This document shows, piece by piece, positions 25,156-33,493 of a DNA stretch of 64,000 nucleotides. The stretch is from JAUILA01 sp050289805. GTDB taxonomy: Bacteria; Bacteroidota; Bacteroidia; Cytophagales; Cyclobacteriaceae. Below the pieces are notes generated by a model. The model made no database searches. It was not told where the DNA came from and saw nothing but the letters and a program-made list of their open reading frames with translations. The translations under genes were made by a program, and so were the position numbers. The DNA lies in assembly GCA_050289805.1 (NCBI GenBank), contig JBNKGL010000002.1:62001-126000 (forward strand), read 5' to 3'. The first letter of the stretch is position 1; each line of letters starts with the position of its first letter.

Positions 25156-26700
25156 ATGATTAAGAAGGTTTCGATAGCGTTAATGGGGCTTTTTCTGGTT
25201 CTTCATGCCGTATCAGCACAGGAACAGGTAGCCCGGTATGAACAGGAAAAAAAGGACAACGGTGAATACTTTACTGTAATACCGGGGGGAGAAAATGGGT
25301 TGATGCTGGTTCGTGAAGATAATTCTGTTCGGGGCAGAGAAAATAAATGGATCCTGACGAATTTGGACACGGATTTGCAAGAGAATTGGACGCAGGAATT
25401 ATCCGTAGATGCGAAGTTTGATTTTCGTGCATATGAACGTTTTAAACAACATCTCTACATAGTTTTTGTCGAGAGGGACAGAATGGTCAGTGAATTTCTT
25501 ATTCTTCAGATTGATCTTGTCACAGGGCGGATTTTGCCGTTTACCGTTCAGAATGAACTGGCTTTTGAACTTACCAATATCATTGTGGTACAGGACCGTA
25601 TTGTACTTGCGGGATATGTGCGTGAGAGCCCTACGATTCTTTCCTATACAGTAAATGAGAAGAAATTTGATGTGGTTCCCGGCTATTTCACCGCCAAAAG
25701 TGATATCATCGACCTCAGACCAAATATGGATGGGATCACGTATAATATTGTTACGATGGAACGGTCATATTCCGGTTATTTCCTGCGATTGCGCACCTAT
25801 AGTTATGACTCAGATATTCTGTTCGAACGGGAGGTTCAGATGCGAGATAACCTGCAGATCATTGACGGGCTGACCCTCGGATTTGTAGACGGCAATATAG
25901 CCATTGCCGGATCTTATGGTTCACAGAATTCAAATTATATCCAGGGAGTTTATTTTGCGGTTATTAAACCGGAAGGCCAGGATAATACCGTGAAATACCA
26001 CGATTTTGGCAATTTTGAACATTTCTTCGATTATACTAATCCGCGCAGGGCGGAACGACTTGAGGAAAAGGCAAGTGAAATGTCTGATAGGGGAAAAGAT
26101 CTTAAGCTCAGCCTTCGGTTGTTTCTCCATAATATGATAGAAGTAAACGGCGAGTATGTCCTGTTCGCAGAGGTCTATGATCAAAACTATCAGCGAACCA
26201 ATGTTCCCTATTATTATTCACCCTATGACAGGTTTACATCAATATATAATCCGTACCGGTACCGATATTTCAGAGAAGCATACCGGGGTTATGATGACTT
26301 TCAGAATAACATGGAATTTGAATTTCTGGAAGCGATTGTTATTGGCATCAACAAAAATGGCGACGTGAAATGGGACAACAGTCTTGTGGTGGATGATATC
26401 GAACAGGTTTCTACTTCGAGTATGGTGGATGCATATGCCGACAGGAGCTTCGTACATATGCTCTACAAACATGAGGAAGAAATTGTATATAAGTCAATTC
26501 CCTATTCATCTGCACCTATAGAGGATAACTGGATACCTATTCGTCTTGAAAAAGATGTGGATGATATCAAAAGTACGGATGAGGAAATTGGAGGAGCCGG
26601 ATACTGGTTTAATAACGCTTTCTACGTTTGGGGATTTCACCGGATTGCCAGTGGCGGTGAAAAGCGGAACGTCATTTTTATAAACAAAGTAATTTTTTAA
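25156..26700 (+). CDS. secreted protein of unknown function
   Basis: Not recognised. The 514-residue product has a signal peptide (1-21, ending VSAQ) and a long region without membrane segments, rich in beta-strand patterns and aromatic residues, with repeated blocks like NLDTDLQENWTQELSVD and INKNGDVKWDNSLVVDD that resemble blades of a propeller. A Tyr/Arg/Pro-rich stretch occurs at about 345-395. It has no T9SS C-terminal signal or lipobox, so it is probably periplasmic. It starts immediately after the EVE gene, suggesting coupled translation but not a shared function. Confidence 0.65.
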   Translation: MIKKVSIALMGLFLVLHAVSAQEQVARYEQEKKDNGEYFTVIPGGENGLMLVREDNSVRGRENKWILTNLDTDLQENWTQELSVDAKFDFRAYERFKQHLYIVFVERDRMVSEFLILQIDLVTGRILPFTVQNELAFELTNIIVVQDRIVLAGYVRESPTILSYTVNEKKFDVVPGYFTAKSDIIDLRPNMDGITYNIVTMERSYSGYFLRLRTYSYDSDILFEREVQMRDNLQIIDGLTLGFVDGNIAIAGSYGSQNSNYIQGVYFAVIKPEGQDNTVKYHDFGNFEHFFDYTNPRRAERLEEKASEMSDRGKDLKLSLRLFLHNMIEVNGEYVLFAEVYDQNYQRTNVPYYYSPYDRFTSIYNPYRYRYFREAYRGYDDFQNNMEFEFLEAIVIGINKNGDVKWDNSLVVDDIEQVSTSSMVDAYADRSFVHMLYKHEEEIVYKSIPYSSAPIEDNWIPIRLEKDVDDIKSTDEEIGGAGYWFNNAFYVWGFHRIASGGEKRNVIFINKVIF

Positions 26701-26724
26701 GAATCCCTTTTCCACAGGTCGAGG

Positions 26725-26756
26725 CCTCATTCAATTCCTTCGGAAATCAAATGAGG
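26725..26756. terminator. possible bidirectional hairpin between convergent genes
   Basis: CCTCATT (26725-26731) pairs with AATGAGG (26750-26756), with an inner TTCC/GGAA pair around a TTC loop. It lies between two converging genes. There is no T-run on either side, so it is a weak candidate. Confidence 0.35.
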
Positions 26757-26782
26757 AATCTGCATTCAGTAAATCAATTTTA

Positions 26783-27763
26783 TTAACTAACGTACATCAC
26801 GCTTTTTACAGCTTCAACGGTGCGCTTTACATTCGGAAGAATAGCGTCGATCAACGTTGGCGCATAGGGAAGCGGTACATCCATGCTGTTCACCCTGTGT
26901 ACAGGCGCATCCAGGAAATCAAAGGCATATTTCTGAACATGATACGTAATTTCTGAACTGATCGCTGCCAGTGGCCATGCTTCCTCAACAATGACGAGCC
27001 TGTTCGTCTTTTTAACAGAATTCACCACCGTAGCGTAATCGAGAGGTCTAACCGTTCTCATATCAATCACTTCGGCAGATATACCGTCGTTCGCGAGGGC
27101 ATCTGCAGCCTCATAAACGACCTTCATGGTCTTACCGAATGAAACGATGGTAACATCATTACCCTCGCGTTTAATATCAGCAGCGCCAATCGGAATCAGA
27201 TATTCGCTTTCAGGGACTTCACCCTTGTCACCGTACATCAACTCAGACTCCATGAAAATTACCGGATCATTATCGCGGATGGAAGACTTTAATAAACCTT
27301 TGGCATCGTAGGGATTTGAGGGTACCACAACTTTCAGTCCCGGGGTATTTGCATACCAGTTTTCAAAGTTTTGTGAATGCTGTGAGCTCAACATTCCCGC
27401 ATTCCCGGTTGGACCCCTGAATACCATTGGGATATTGAACTGACCGCCAGACATCGACATCATCTTGGCAGCGCTGTTAATTACCTGGTCGATAGCCACC
27501 AGAGAGAAATTGAAGGTCATGAATTCAATGATAGGCCTCAGTCCGTTCATTGCGGCTCCAACACCTACACCGGCGAAACCAAGTTCAGCGATAGGGGTGT
27601 CAATTACCCGGTTGGGGCCGAATTCATCAAGCATACCCTGACTCACCTTGTAGGCGCCGTTGTATTCGGCTACTTCTTCGCCCATAAGAAATACTTTCTC
27701 ATCTCGACGCATTTCTTCGCTCATGGCTTCGCCGAGCGCTTCTCTGAATTGAATTTCTCTCAT
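26783..27763 (-). CDS. pdhB: pyruvate dehydrogenase E1 component subunit beta
   Basis: Beta subunit of the thiamine-diphosphate-dependent E1 of a 2-oxo acid dehydrogenase, 326 residues. It shows REALGEAMSEEMRRDEKVFL, MGEEVAEYNGAYKVSQGML, DTPIAELGFAGVGVGAAM and the transketolase C-terminal domain (about 200-320) with EAWPLAAISSEI. Pyruvate specificity is the likeliest, as the sequence resembles PdhB; a branched-chain E1 cannot be ruled out. The alpha subunit is not adjacent, and an E2 gene lies 12 kb away at 39224. Confidence 0.9.
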   Translation of the reverse strand: MREIQFREALGEAMSEEMRRDEKVFLMGEEVAEYNGAYKVSQGMLDEFGPNRVIDTPIAELGFAGVGVGAAMNGLRPIIEFMTFNFSLVAIDQVINSAAKMMSMSGGQFNIPMVFRGPTGNAGMLSSQHSQNFENWYANTPGLKVVVPSNPYDAKGLLKSSIRDNDPVIFMESELMYGDKGEVPESEYLIPIGAADIKREGNDVTIVSFGKTMKVVYEAADALANDGISAEVIDMRTVRPLDYATVVNSVKKTNRLVIVEEAWPLAAISSEITYHVQKYAFDFLDAPVHRVNSMDVPLPYAPTLIDAILPNVKRTVEAVKSVMYVS

Positions 27764-27786
27764 TTTAACCTTTATTAAACAGTCCC

Positions 27787-27817
27787 CAAAATTAGGACAT
27801 CAGGGTAGATTATCAAA
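27787..27817 (-). promoter_or_regulatory. promoter of pdhB
   Basis: On the minus strand, TTTG (27817-27814) and TAATTTTG (27794-27787) are separated by 19 bases, a full match to the Bacteroidota -33/-7 pattern. The predicted leader is about 20 bases. This is the best-formed promoter in the window. Confidence 0.65.
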
Positions 27818-27835
27818 AAACAATTTTTGATAAAA

Positions 27836-27869
27836 TAAAAAAGGCTCTCCGTTTCGGGAGAGCCTTTTT
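27836..27869 (-). terminator. intrinsic terminator, bidirectional form
   Basis: GGCTCTCC (27843-27850) pairs with GGAGAGCC (27857-27864) around a 6-base loop, flanked by an A-run on the left and a T-run on the right. It ends the minus-strand OmpA/TPR lipoprotein transcript 17 bases after its stop codon and insulates the pdhB promoter. Confidence 0.85.
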
Positions 27870-27885
27870 CTGAATTTTATTACGA

Positions 27886-29685
27886 TTATTTCATCGCGTC
27901 AGTCCACTGCGGGAAACTTCTGTACTGCAGGAACTCAAGATCATTCATTGCTTTTTCTTTCAGACTTGGATCTACTGAAAATGCTTCTTTCAGAATTGTT
28001 GCGATATCATCTTCGCCAGCCTGTCTGCGGGCAGCAACAATGGCAGTCAGGTAAGTAGCTTTTGCATACATTTCGTCTTTTTCAGTTCCGTATGTATTAG
28101 CATATTCACCTCTGAGGGTTTCATAAGCCACTGGCCATCTTTTGTCAAGCACCTGAGCAAGCGCCTTGTTGAATACGTTTGCTTTTGTCTGTGAAGCATT
28201 GGCAAGCGTAGTCTGTGCTCCGGTGTAGTCAGCCATCATAATCTGAGCTGCACCTTTTACACCGTTCAATCCCTGAGTCACCTCGTTAGAAGGGCTCATC
28301 GACAATGCTTTGTTTACATGCTGAAGTGCTTTGCCAGCGTTACCGTTCGCAAGTGCCACAGATGCAAGGTTACCATGAACCTCAGCAGTAGGATTCTGAT
28401 TCGCTGCAATCTCAAGTTGAGTTTCAGCCATTTCCATGTACTCAGCACTGCGTGAAGGATTCTGGTTTGCCATAGCAATGTAAGTCGCTGCAAGGTTGTT
28501 ATGAGCATTCCAGCTGTCTTCTTTCTGAATAGCAGCCTTGTAGATCGCTTCTTTTTCAGATAATGAAGGCGTCATCGACGCAGCATACATCATTTCTTCA
28601 GCGGAAAGCGTGTCTGCAGAAACAGATCCGCTTACAACCTGCTTGGCAAGTACAGCGATTTCTGCATCAGTCTTCTTATCCTTAACAGTTAGGATTTCAG
28701 TTTTGGCAGTACGAAGCTTGGGATATAACTCACGGAAAACTTTATTATAAGTAGACAGTGTATGTAATTTATCTTCAACCTCCTCGTAAGTTCCACCGGC
28801 GTTGATGATGTTCAACCATGCTGATTTCTCTTCAGAAGAAAGCCCATCGTACAATGCAAGTGAATCCTTAAATACAGTCCAGTCTTCTACAACATCCTTG
28901 ATAATGAAGTTAATGCTGTCTGCTTTGCCTTCATAGTCATATTTATCCATTTCACGACGGTAGAAAGCTTCAATCGCTTCAGCACGATTCTTGGCAAGGT
29001 TAGAGTTAACGCGTTCCGGACCTTCAGGTGAGTGAGTACCTGTGATTGTTACTGTACGGGTCAGGTTCTTGGCAGCAATGTATGCGTCAAGTTTTTTACC
29101 CATATCACCACTTCTTTCAGAGCTGCGTAAAACAGAGCTTCCCTGGTTGAAGAAGAAGTTTACACGGGTGGGGATCAATTCTTCCTGATTGTTATATCCA
29201 TGATCTGCTTCTGCAGCATATGCTACCGGGATAACCATTTTAGAAGTTGTGATCAATCCGGGCGCTACGGTCATGCGCGGAGTTTCCTTTGTTTTACCGT
29301 TTTTCGGATCTGATGCCACTCCCTGAACCTGAAGTTCGCCAGGGTTCATCGCCGGTGAATAAGGGAATGAATAGCTTTTTGATTGCTGGGGGGATTCTTC
29401 CTTTGCGTTAGGGAAATCTTCAGAACGGAATTGAACGGCTTCCAGTTCTACTTCGCTCTCTCCATAGTTGTAAAAAGTGCGTACAGTGTACACCTTATCT
29501 TTTTTCAACATTTTAACGGGAAGATTGGCAGACATGTCAAAAGCTACCGTATCTGCATGTACCTCAAGAGGATTGGGAGAAACAGTGAGATTTTGATCTT
29601 CAGCCATTTTAACCATTTGGTTCAGAGCGCAACCCGAAAGGCCTATCAATCCGAATAGTACAATAGCGTAGAATAATTTTCTCAT
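27886..29685 (-). CDS. outer-membrane-type lipoprotein with OmpA-like and TPR regions
   Basis: A 599-residue lipoprotein with lipobox LSGC (C19). An N-terminal beta-rich region (about 30-160) precedes an OmpA-like segment (about 172-240: FFFNQGSSVL, VTITGTHSPEG, NLAKNRAEAIEAFY), the typical peptidoglycan-binding arrangement, though long insertions follow it. The C-terminal half (about 370-580) is made of TPR-like helices such as NLAATYIAMANQNPSRSAEY and HVNKALSMSPSNE. It probably connects the outer membrane to peptidoglycan and binds other proteins. It is a single-gene unit with its own terminator. The exact family name is not known to me. Confidence 0.75.
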   Translation of the reverse strand: MRKLFYAIVLFGLIGLSGCALNQMVKMAEDQNLTVSPNPLEVHADTVAFDMSANLPVKMLKKDKVYTVRTFYNYGESEVELEAVQFRSEDFPNAKEESPQQSKSYSFPYSPAMNPGELQVQGVASDPKNGKTKETPRMTVAPGLITTSKMVIPVAYAAEADHGYNNQEELIPTRVNFFFNQGSSVLRSSERSGDMGKKLDAYIAAKNLTRTVTITGTHSPEGPERVNSNLAKNRAEAIEAFYRREMDKYDYEGKADSINFIIKDVVEDWTVFKDSLALYDGLSSEEKSAWLNIINAGGTYEEVEDKLHTLSTYNKVFRELYPKLRTAKTEILTVKDKKTDAEIAVLAKQVVSGSVSADTLSAEEMMYAASMTPSLSEKEAIYKAAIQKEDSWNAHNNLAATYIAMANQNPSRSAEYMEMAETQLEIAANQNPTAEVHGNLASVALANGNAGKALQHVNKALSMSPSNEVTQGLNGVKGAAQIMMADYTGAQTTLANASQTKANVFNKALAQVLDKRWPVAYETLRGEYANTYGTEKDEMYAKATYLTAIVAARRQAGEDDIATILKEAFSVDPSLKEKAMNDLEFLQYRSFPQWTDAMK

Positions 29686-29813
29686 TGGTTTATGTTTTTA
29701 AATGACTGGTTGAATTGTGTAAATATCCTTAATAATTTCCTTAATAAAACATTTGAGTGCAATATTAACTAAAATTTCAGGAATTTAGAAGGCACAATTG
29801 AATAAGTACACAT

Positions 29814-29821
29814 TATATTTG
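29814..29821 (+). promoter_or_regulatory. probable promoter of the PspC gene
   Basis: TATATTTG is a full match to TAnnTTTG. The nearest TTG (29798-29800) is too close for a normal -33. The predicted leader to the ATG at 29907 would be about 80 bases, within an AT-rich 221-base gap that holds no gene. Confidence 0.45.
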
Positions 29822-29906
29822 TGAATGTGCATATATATCGTTCAGTAAACTTTTTAAGGTGTTTAAGTGTATTAATAAATAGACCTTGATTAACTTTTAA
29901 CCAATT

Positions 29907-30128
29907 ATGCTAAAAAGACTCCAGGATACTTTTGAAGCGCAGGCTTTCGGCGTATGCACGAGGATGGGGGAGAAGCTTGGTATATCTTCATCCAGCATTC
30001 GGATGTATTTTATTTATGCGTCATTTCTCACGTTTGGATCGCCGGTTTTGATTTACCTGGCCCTGGCTTTTATCATGAACATGAGGAAACATTTGCGACG
30101 CAGAAACAATACCGTCTGGTATTATTAG
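29907..30128 (+). CDS. PspC domain protein
   Basis: Small membrane protein of 73 residues consisting of a single PspC domain: an amphipathic start (AFGVCTRMGEKLGISSSSIRM) and one membrane segment (about 34-56), then a basic tail. PspC proteins sense envelope stress at the inner membrane in other bacteria. No pspA/B homologue is adjacent. It ends 6 bases before the convergent GT2 gene. Confidence 0.85.
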   Translation: MLKRLQDTFEAQAFGVCTRMGEKLGISSSSIRMYFIYASFLTFGSPVLIYLALAFIMNMRKHLRRRNNTVWYY

Positions 30129-30134
30129 GCGTAT

Positions 30135-31163
30135 TCAGAACTTACGTGCGTGTTTCAGCTCCTGAAAATTACGGCGTGAATCCATAAAATATTCCCAGAC
30201 TATACTTCCTTTATACATCGTATCAATATTGCTTATGCGCATGAGCGACTGACTTTCAGTACGTTTCTGTCGGTTGAGCTTCATCTGAGACCAGAAATCT
30301 GCATGCGCGCGAATCACGGAACCCGCATGTTTCCATTGTAAAATGAATATAAAGCGTAAAATAGCCACGAAATCGAATAATACACGAATCATCATTCGGT
30401 TGAACAGCAGCGCAGGAGCGTAATTCTTATATAATAAACTAAGTCCGTTCCGGAAATTGAGGTAAGTCTTTTTGGGATTTGACTTGCTCAGCGTACCACC
30501 GCCGACGTGATACACAGTACTGGAGCCCTGGTAGACCACTTTTCTTCCCATTCCCCAAAGACGCCAGCAGAGGTCAATTTCCTCCATGTGGGCAAAAAAG
30601 TCACGATCCAGACCACCGGAGGCCATAAAATCCTCGGACCGGATAAACAGACACGCCCCGCTTGCCCAGAAAATTTCCCTGGAATCGTCGTATTGACCTT
30701 CATCGGTTTCGAAGGTTTCGAAAATTCTCCCCCTGCAAAAGGGGAACCCGTACTGATCCAGGAATCCTCCACCCGCACCGGCGTATTCAAAAGTGTCTTT
30801 TTCAGTATAGGATAGAATTTTTGGCTGAATGGCCGCGACAGATTCATCGTTTTCGAAAATTTCCAGTATAGGGCTGAGCCATCCGTGGGTAACTTCTACA
30901 TCTGAATTGAGCAAACAGAAATACTTTGCGGTAATTTCTTTCAGGATATGATCATATCCACCGCTGTAACCGCGGTTTTCCTGAAGTTCCATGACTTCAA
31001 TGCCCGGAAAGTGGGTCTTTACAAAGTCTACTGAATCATCGGAAGACGCATTGTCTGCAACAATAATCCTCGCCTCCCCGCTGTGTTGAATGACATGTGG
31101 AAGGAACTGAGCAAGGTATTTCCTCCCGTTATAGTTTAGAATAACAATTGCAAGATCTTTCAT
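30135..31163 (-). CDS. family 2 glycosyltransferase
   Basis: GT-A glycosyltransferase of 342 residues, rhamnosyltransferase-like. Motifs are VILNYNGRKYLAQFL, VADNASSDDSVDFV, the metal-binding LLNSDVEVT, and a catalytic region near AHMEEIDLCWRLW. The last 90 residues are amphipathic and may touch the membrane. It starts right after the YbaB stop, so the two share a transcript. It probably acts on a cell-surface polysaccharide; the acceptor is unknown. Confidence 0.87.
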   Translation of the reverse strand: MKDLAIVILNYNGRKYLAQFLPHVIQHSGEARIIVADNASSDDSVDFVKTHFPGIEVMELQENRGYSGGYDHILKEITAKYFCLLNSDVEVTHGWLSPILEIFENDESVAAIQPKILSYTEKDTFEYAGAGGGFLDQYGFPFCRGRIFETFETDEGQYDDSREIFWASGACLFIRSEDFMASGGLDRDFFAHMEEIDLCWRLWGMGRKVVYQGSSTVYHVGGGTLSKSNPKKTYLNFRNGLSLLYKNYAPALLFNRMMIRVLFDFVAILRFIFILQWKHAGSVIRAHADFWSQMKLNRQKRTESQSLMRISNIDTMYKGSIVWEYFMDSRRNFQELKHARKF

Positions 31164-31496
31164 TTACATCATTCCGCTGAGATCAAGTCCCGGAATGTTT
31201 GGCATTATTCCTTCCGTACTTTTACGTATCTCTTCCTTAGCGAGAATTTCAGCTTCGTCTGTTGCTTTATTAACCGCTGCAACAATCAGGTCCTGGAGCA
31301 TCTCACGGTCCTCGTCCTTCATCAGAGACTCGTCGATCATCACAGAGATTAGTTTTTTCTTACCGTTCACACGGGCTTTAACCATTCCTGCTCCCGACTC
31401 AGATTCCACTTCAATGTCTGCGAGCTTATCCTGCGCTTCCTTCATCCGGGCCTGCATCTCTTTTACCTTGCCCATCATTTTCATCATATCGAACAT
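31164..31496 (-). CDS. YbaB/EbfC family nucleoid-associated protein
   Basis: DNA-binding dimer of 110 residues. It shows the N-terminal coiled helix MMGKVKEMQARMKEAQDKLA, the core VKARVNGKKKLISVMIDESL and the C-terminal helix LIVAAVNKATDEAEILAKEE. Homologues bind DNA without strong sequence preference and often sit by dnaX/recR; here the gene is linked to a glycosyltransferase instead. Confidence 0.92.
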   Translation of the reverse strand: MFDMMKMMGKVKEMQARMKEAQDKLADIEVESESGAGMVKARVNGKKKLISVMIDESLMKDEDREMLQDLIVAAVNKATDEAEILAKEEIRKSTEGIMPNIPGLDLSGMM

Positions 31497-31519
31497 AACC
31501 GTATATGTTTGTTACTTCA

Positions 31520-31527
31520 CAAAAGTA
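31520..31527 (-). promoter_or_regulatory. promoter box of the YbaB gene
   Basis: Minus-strand TACTTTTG fully matches TAnnTTTG and would give a leader of about 20 bases. It lies at the 3' end of, and just before the stop region of, the upstream T9SS gene. Confidence 0.5.
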
Positions 31528-31543
31528 GGAATTGTTGTGGTAA

Positions 31544-33445
31544 TTAGTGGGAGAGGACCAAAATACTTGCATCACGCGTAGTTTCCTGCCCCGCTTCATC
31601 GACCAGTCGGATTTTTATAACATACGTCCCCTGCGGTACCCGTTCCCCATTGTAGAACCCGTTCCATGGACTGTCGATATCATCACTGTGAAAGATCAGC
31701 TCTCCCCATCGGTTGAAAATATCAATGGAATAGGATTGTACATAACGGGCCCTGATTACCAGTTCATCATTCAATCCATCACCATCGGGCGTGAAGGCTT
31801 CAGGATATGCCAGCAGGTTGGACTTGTAAAGCTGCACAATGTAGGAGTATGAGTTTAGGATGGATCCGTCATTGGCAATTGCCCTGATTCGGTAATACAG
31901 TATTTGACTCGCATCATCATCCGTCTCCAAATACGTAGTATCACTCGTTTGAACCACATTGAAGAAATTCGTTCCATCATACGATTTCTCCACAAAATAA
32001 TAGGCCACTCCCATGTCATAACCCTCATACGGAGGCCATGAGATCCTCACTTCATCCTGGAGACTGATGGCTGCATCAGGTGTCATTACGCATGCCTCAA
32101 TATTATCAGGGTTTGCATTCCCGCAGGCATCTTCCGGAATAACTTCATAGCAGTATGTGAAAAATCCGGGGTTAATCGCCTGTGTATCGGTGAAGGTAAG
32201 ATCTGTCGTTGTCCCGATCAATGCCGGAACCTGGGTGTCTCCAGTGCGATAGACATTAAATATCGTGGATCCAGGTGGAACCGGGTAATCCCAGGTTAGC
32301 GTAACCTCATTGCCATTTGGAATGGTGCTGATATTGTTGACCGCAATCGGGGGGAGTTCATTATTGGCCAGAATACAGATCTCTGCAGATGTAGATAAAG
32401 CGCTTCCGTATGCCGCCTGAAGATAATAACAATATGTCGTTCCGCAGTTAACGTCCGGATCGCCGGCGGTGCGTTCATTATTCATCGCAGAGGCCAGGAA
32501 GACACCGTCCCTGTACAGGCTGAAATTACCCGTCGGGTTATTGGTGGTCCAGTCGATCTGGTTTATATTGTTCTGATTGAACCCGGAAAGCTGGATAGAA
32601 CATACTTCCTGGGAACTCGCAGACGCACCACCGCAGGGATCAATGGCATCGAGCCTGAAACAATAGTAATTGTCGCGGGTAGAAAGTAAATCAATAATTT
32701 GGGATGATCTTGTATCACTGAATTCTTCATAAAGGCTGTAGGCTCCACCATTGGTCGAGATGAAAAGCCTGTAAAGAACATCGGCCTGTGTTCCTAGTCC
32801 CAGGGTTATCTGCTGGTCACTGGTGACGGCGAGACCGGTAATTTGTCCGGCCGGTAACGTCGAAACCGGCGTGAAGGTTTTCATAGCAGGGCTGCAATTA
32901 TTAGCCCATCCGGCATCTATGCCTTTCACCGTTATGGTGCGAGCCGACGCATCCGGAAATGTATGTGTCTGCTGAGGAGAATTTACAGGTACCGTGACAA
33001 CCGGGCTTCCATCGCCGTAATTAATTTCATATTGATCATAATTCGTATCCAGAATCTGCAACGCCACACTGTTGCCCGAGCATGAAAATATTTCAAATGC
33101 CGGAGCGGGTTTATCTTCGATCGTTATGGTGATGAAGTCTGAAACTGCATCGAATAAAATTTCCATTCGATACACCCCGGGATCTGTATAGGTATATTGA
33201 TAAAAGTTTGGAACCACCTGGAAATTACCGTCGCCGGTGTAATCAAAATCACAGGAGCAACCGGCCGTACAATCACAAACCGGATTGTTGTTCGTTATGT
33301 TTATGGTTAATCCCGGACAACCCCTGATCTCATCAACTTCAAAAAGTCCGTTTTCACTCGAGTACTGCGCAACAGCCGTAAGAGTTGTTCCGAGCCAGAG
33401 ACAGACTACCAGGCCAAGGAGATATTTGAGACGGTTGCAGGTCAT
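31544..33445 (-). CDS. secreted FN3/PKD-like protein with T9SS type-B (gliding) C-terminal domain
   Basis: A 633-residue exported protein. It has a signal peptide (1-27), a cysteine-rich stretch (about 43-68: CPGLTIN, CDCTAGCSCDF), a PKD-like domain (about 65-110), several fibronectin-type III-like units (about 190-500) and a gliding-motility-associated C-terminal domain (about 545-633: YPEAFTPDGDGLNDEL, IFNRWGELIFHSDD, VPQGTYVIKIRL). This last domain directs proteins through the type IX secretion system to the surface. Its role is likely adhesive or structural; no enzyme motif is seen. It follows hisS on the same strand by 48 bases. Confidence 0.88.
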   Translation of the reverse strand: MTCNRLKYLLGLVVCLWLGTTLTAVAQYSSENGLFEVDEIRGCPGLTINITNNNPVCDCTAGCSCDFDYTGDGNFQVVPNFYQYTYTDPGVYRMEILFDAVSDFITITIEDKPAPAFEIFSCSGNSVALQILDTNYDQYEINYGDGSPVVTVPVNSPQQTHTFPDASARTITVKGIDAGWANNCSPAMKTFTPVSTLPAGQITGLAVTSDQQITLGLGTQADVLYRLFISTNGGAYSLYEEFSDTRSSQIIDLLSTRDNYYCFRLDAIDPCGGASASSQEVCSIQLSGFNQNNINQIDWTTNNPTGNFSLYRDGVFLASAMNNERTAGDPDVNCGTTYCYYLQAAYGSALSTSAEICILANNELPPIAVNNISTIPNGNEVTLTWDYPVPPGSTIFNVYRTGDTQVPALIGTTTDLTFTDTQAINPGFFTYCYEVIPEDACGNANPDNIEACVMTPDAAISLQDEVRISWPPYEGYDMGVAYYFVEKSYDGTNFFNVVQTSDTTYLETDDDASQILYYRIRAIANDGSILNSYSYIVQLYKSNLLAYPEAFTPDGDGLNDELVIRARYVQSYSIDIFNRWGELIFHSDDIDSPWNGFYNGERVPQGTYVIKIRLVDEAGQETTRDASILVLSH

Positions 33446-33493
33446 TCGAAACGGAATATAATTGATTTCAACTTAAACGAACAATATATTAAC

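Noticed and set aside
29686..29906. Possible small RNA or extra gene in the 221-base AT-rich gap
   Set aside because: I see only one promoter-like box and no hairpin-plus-T-run, tRNA shape or coding pattern.
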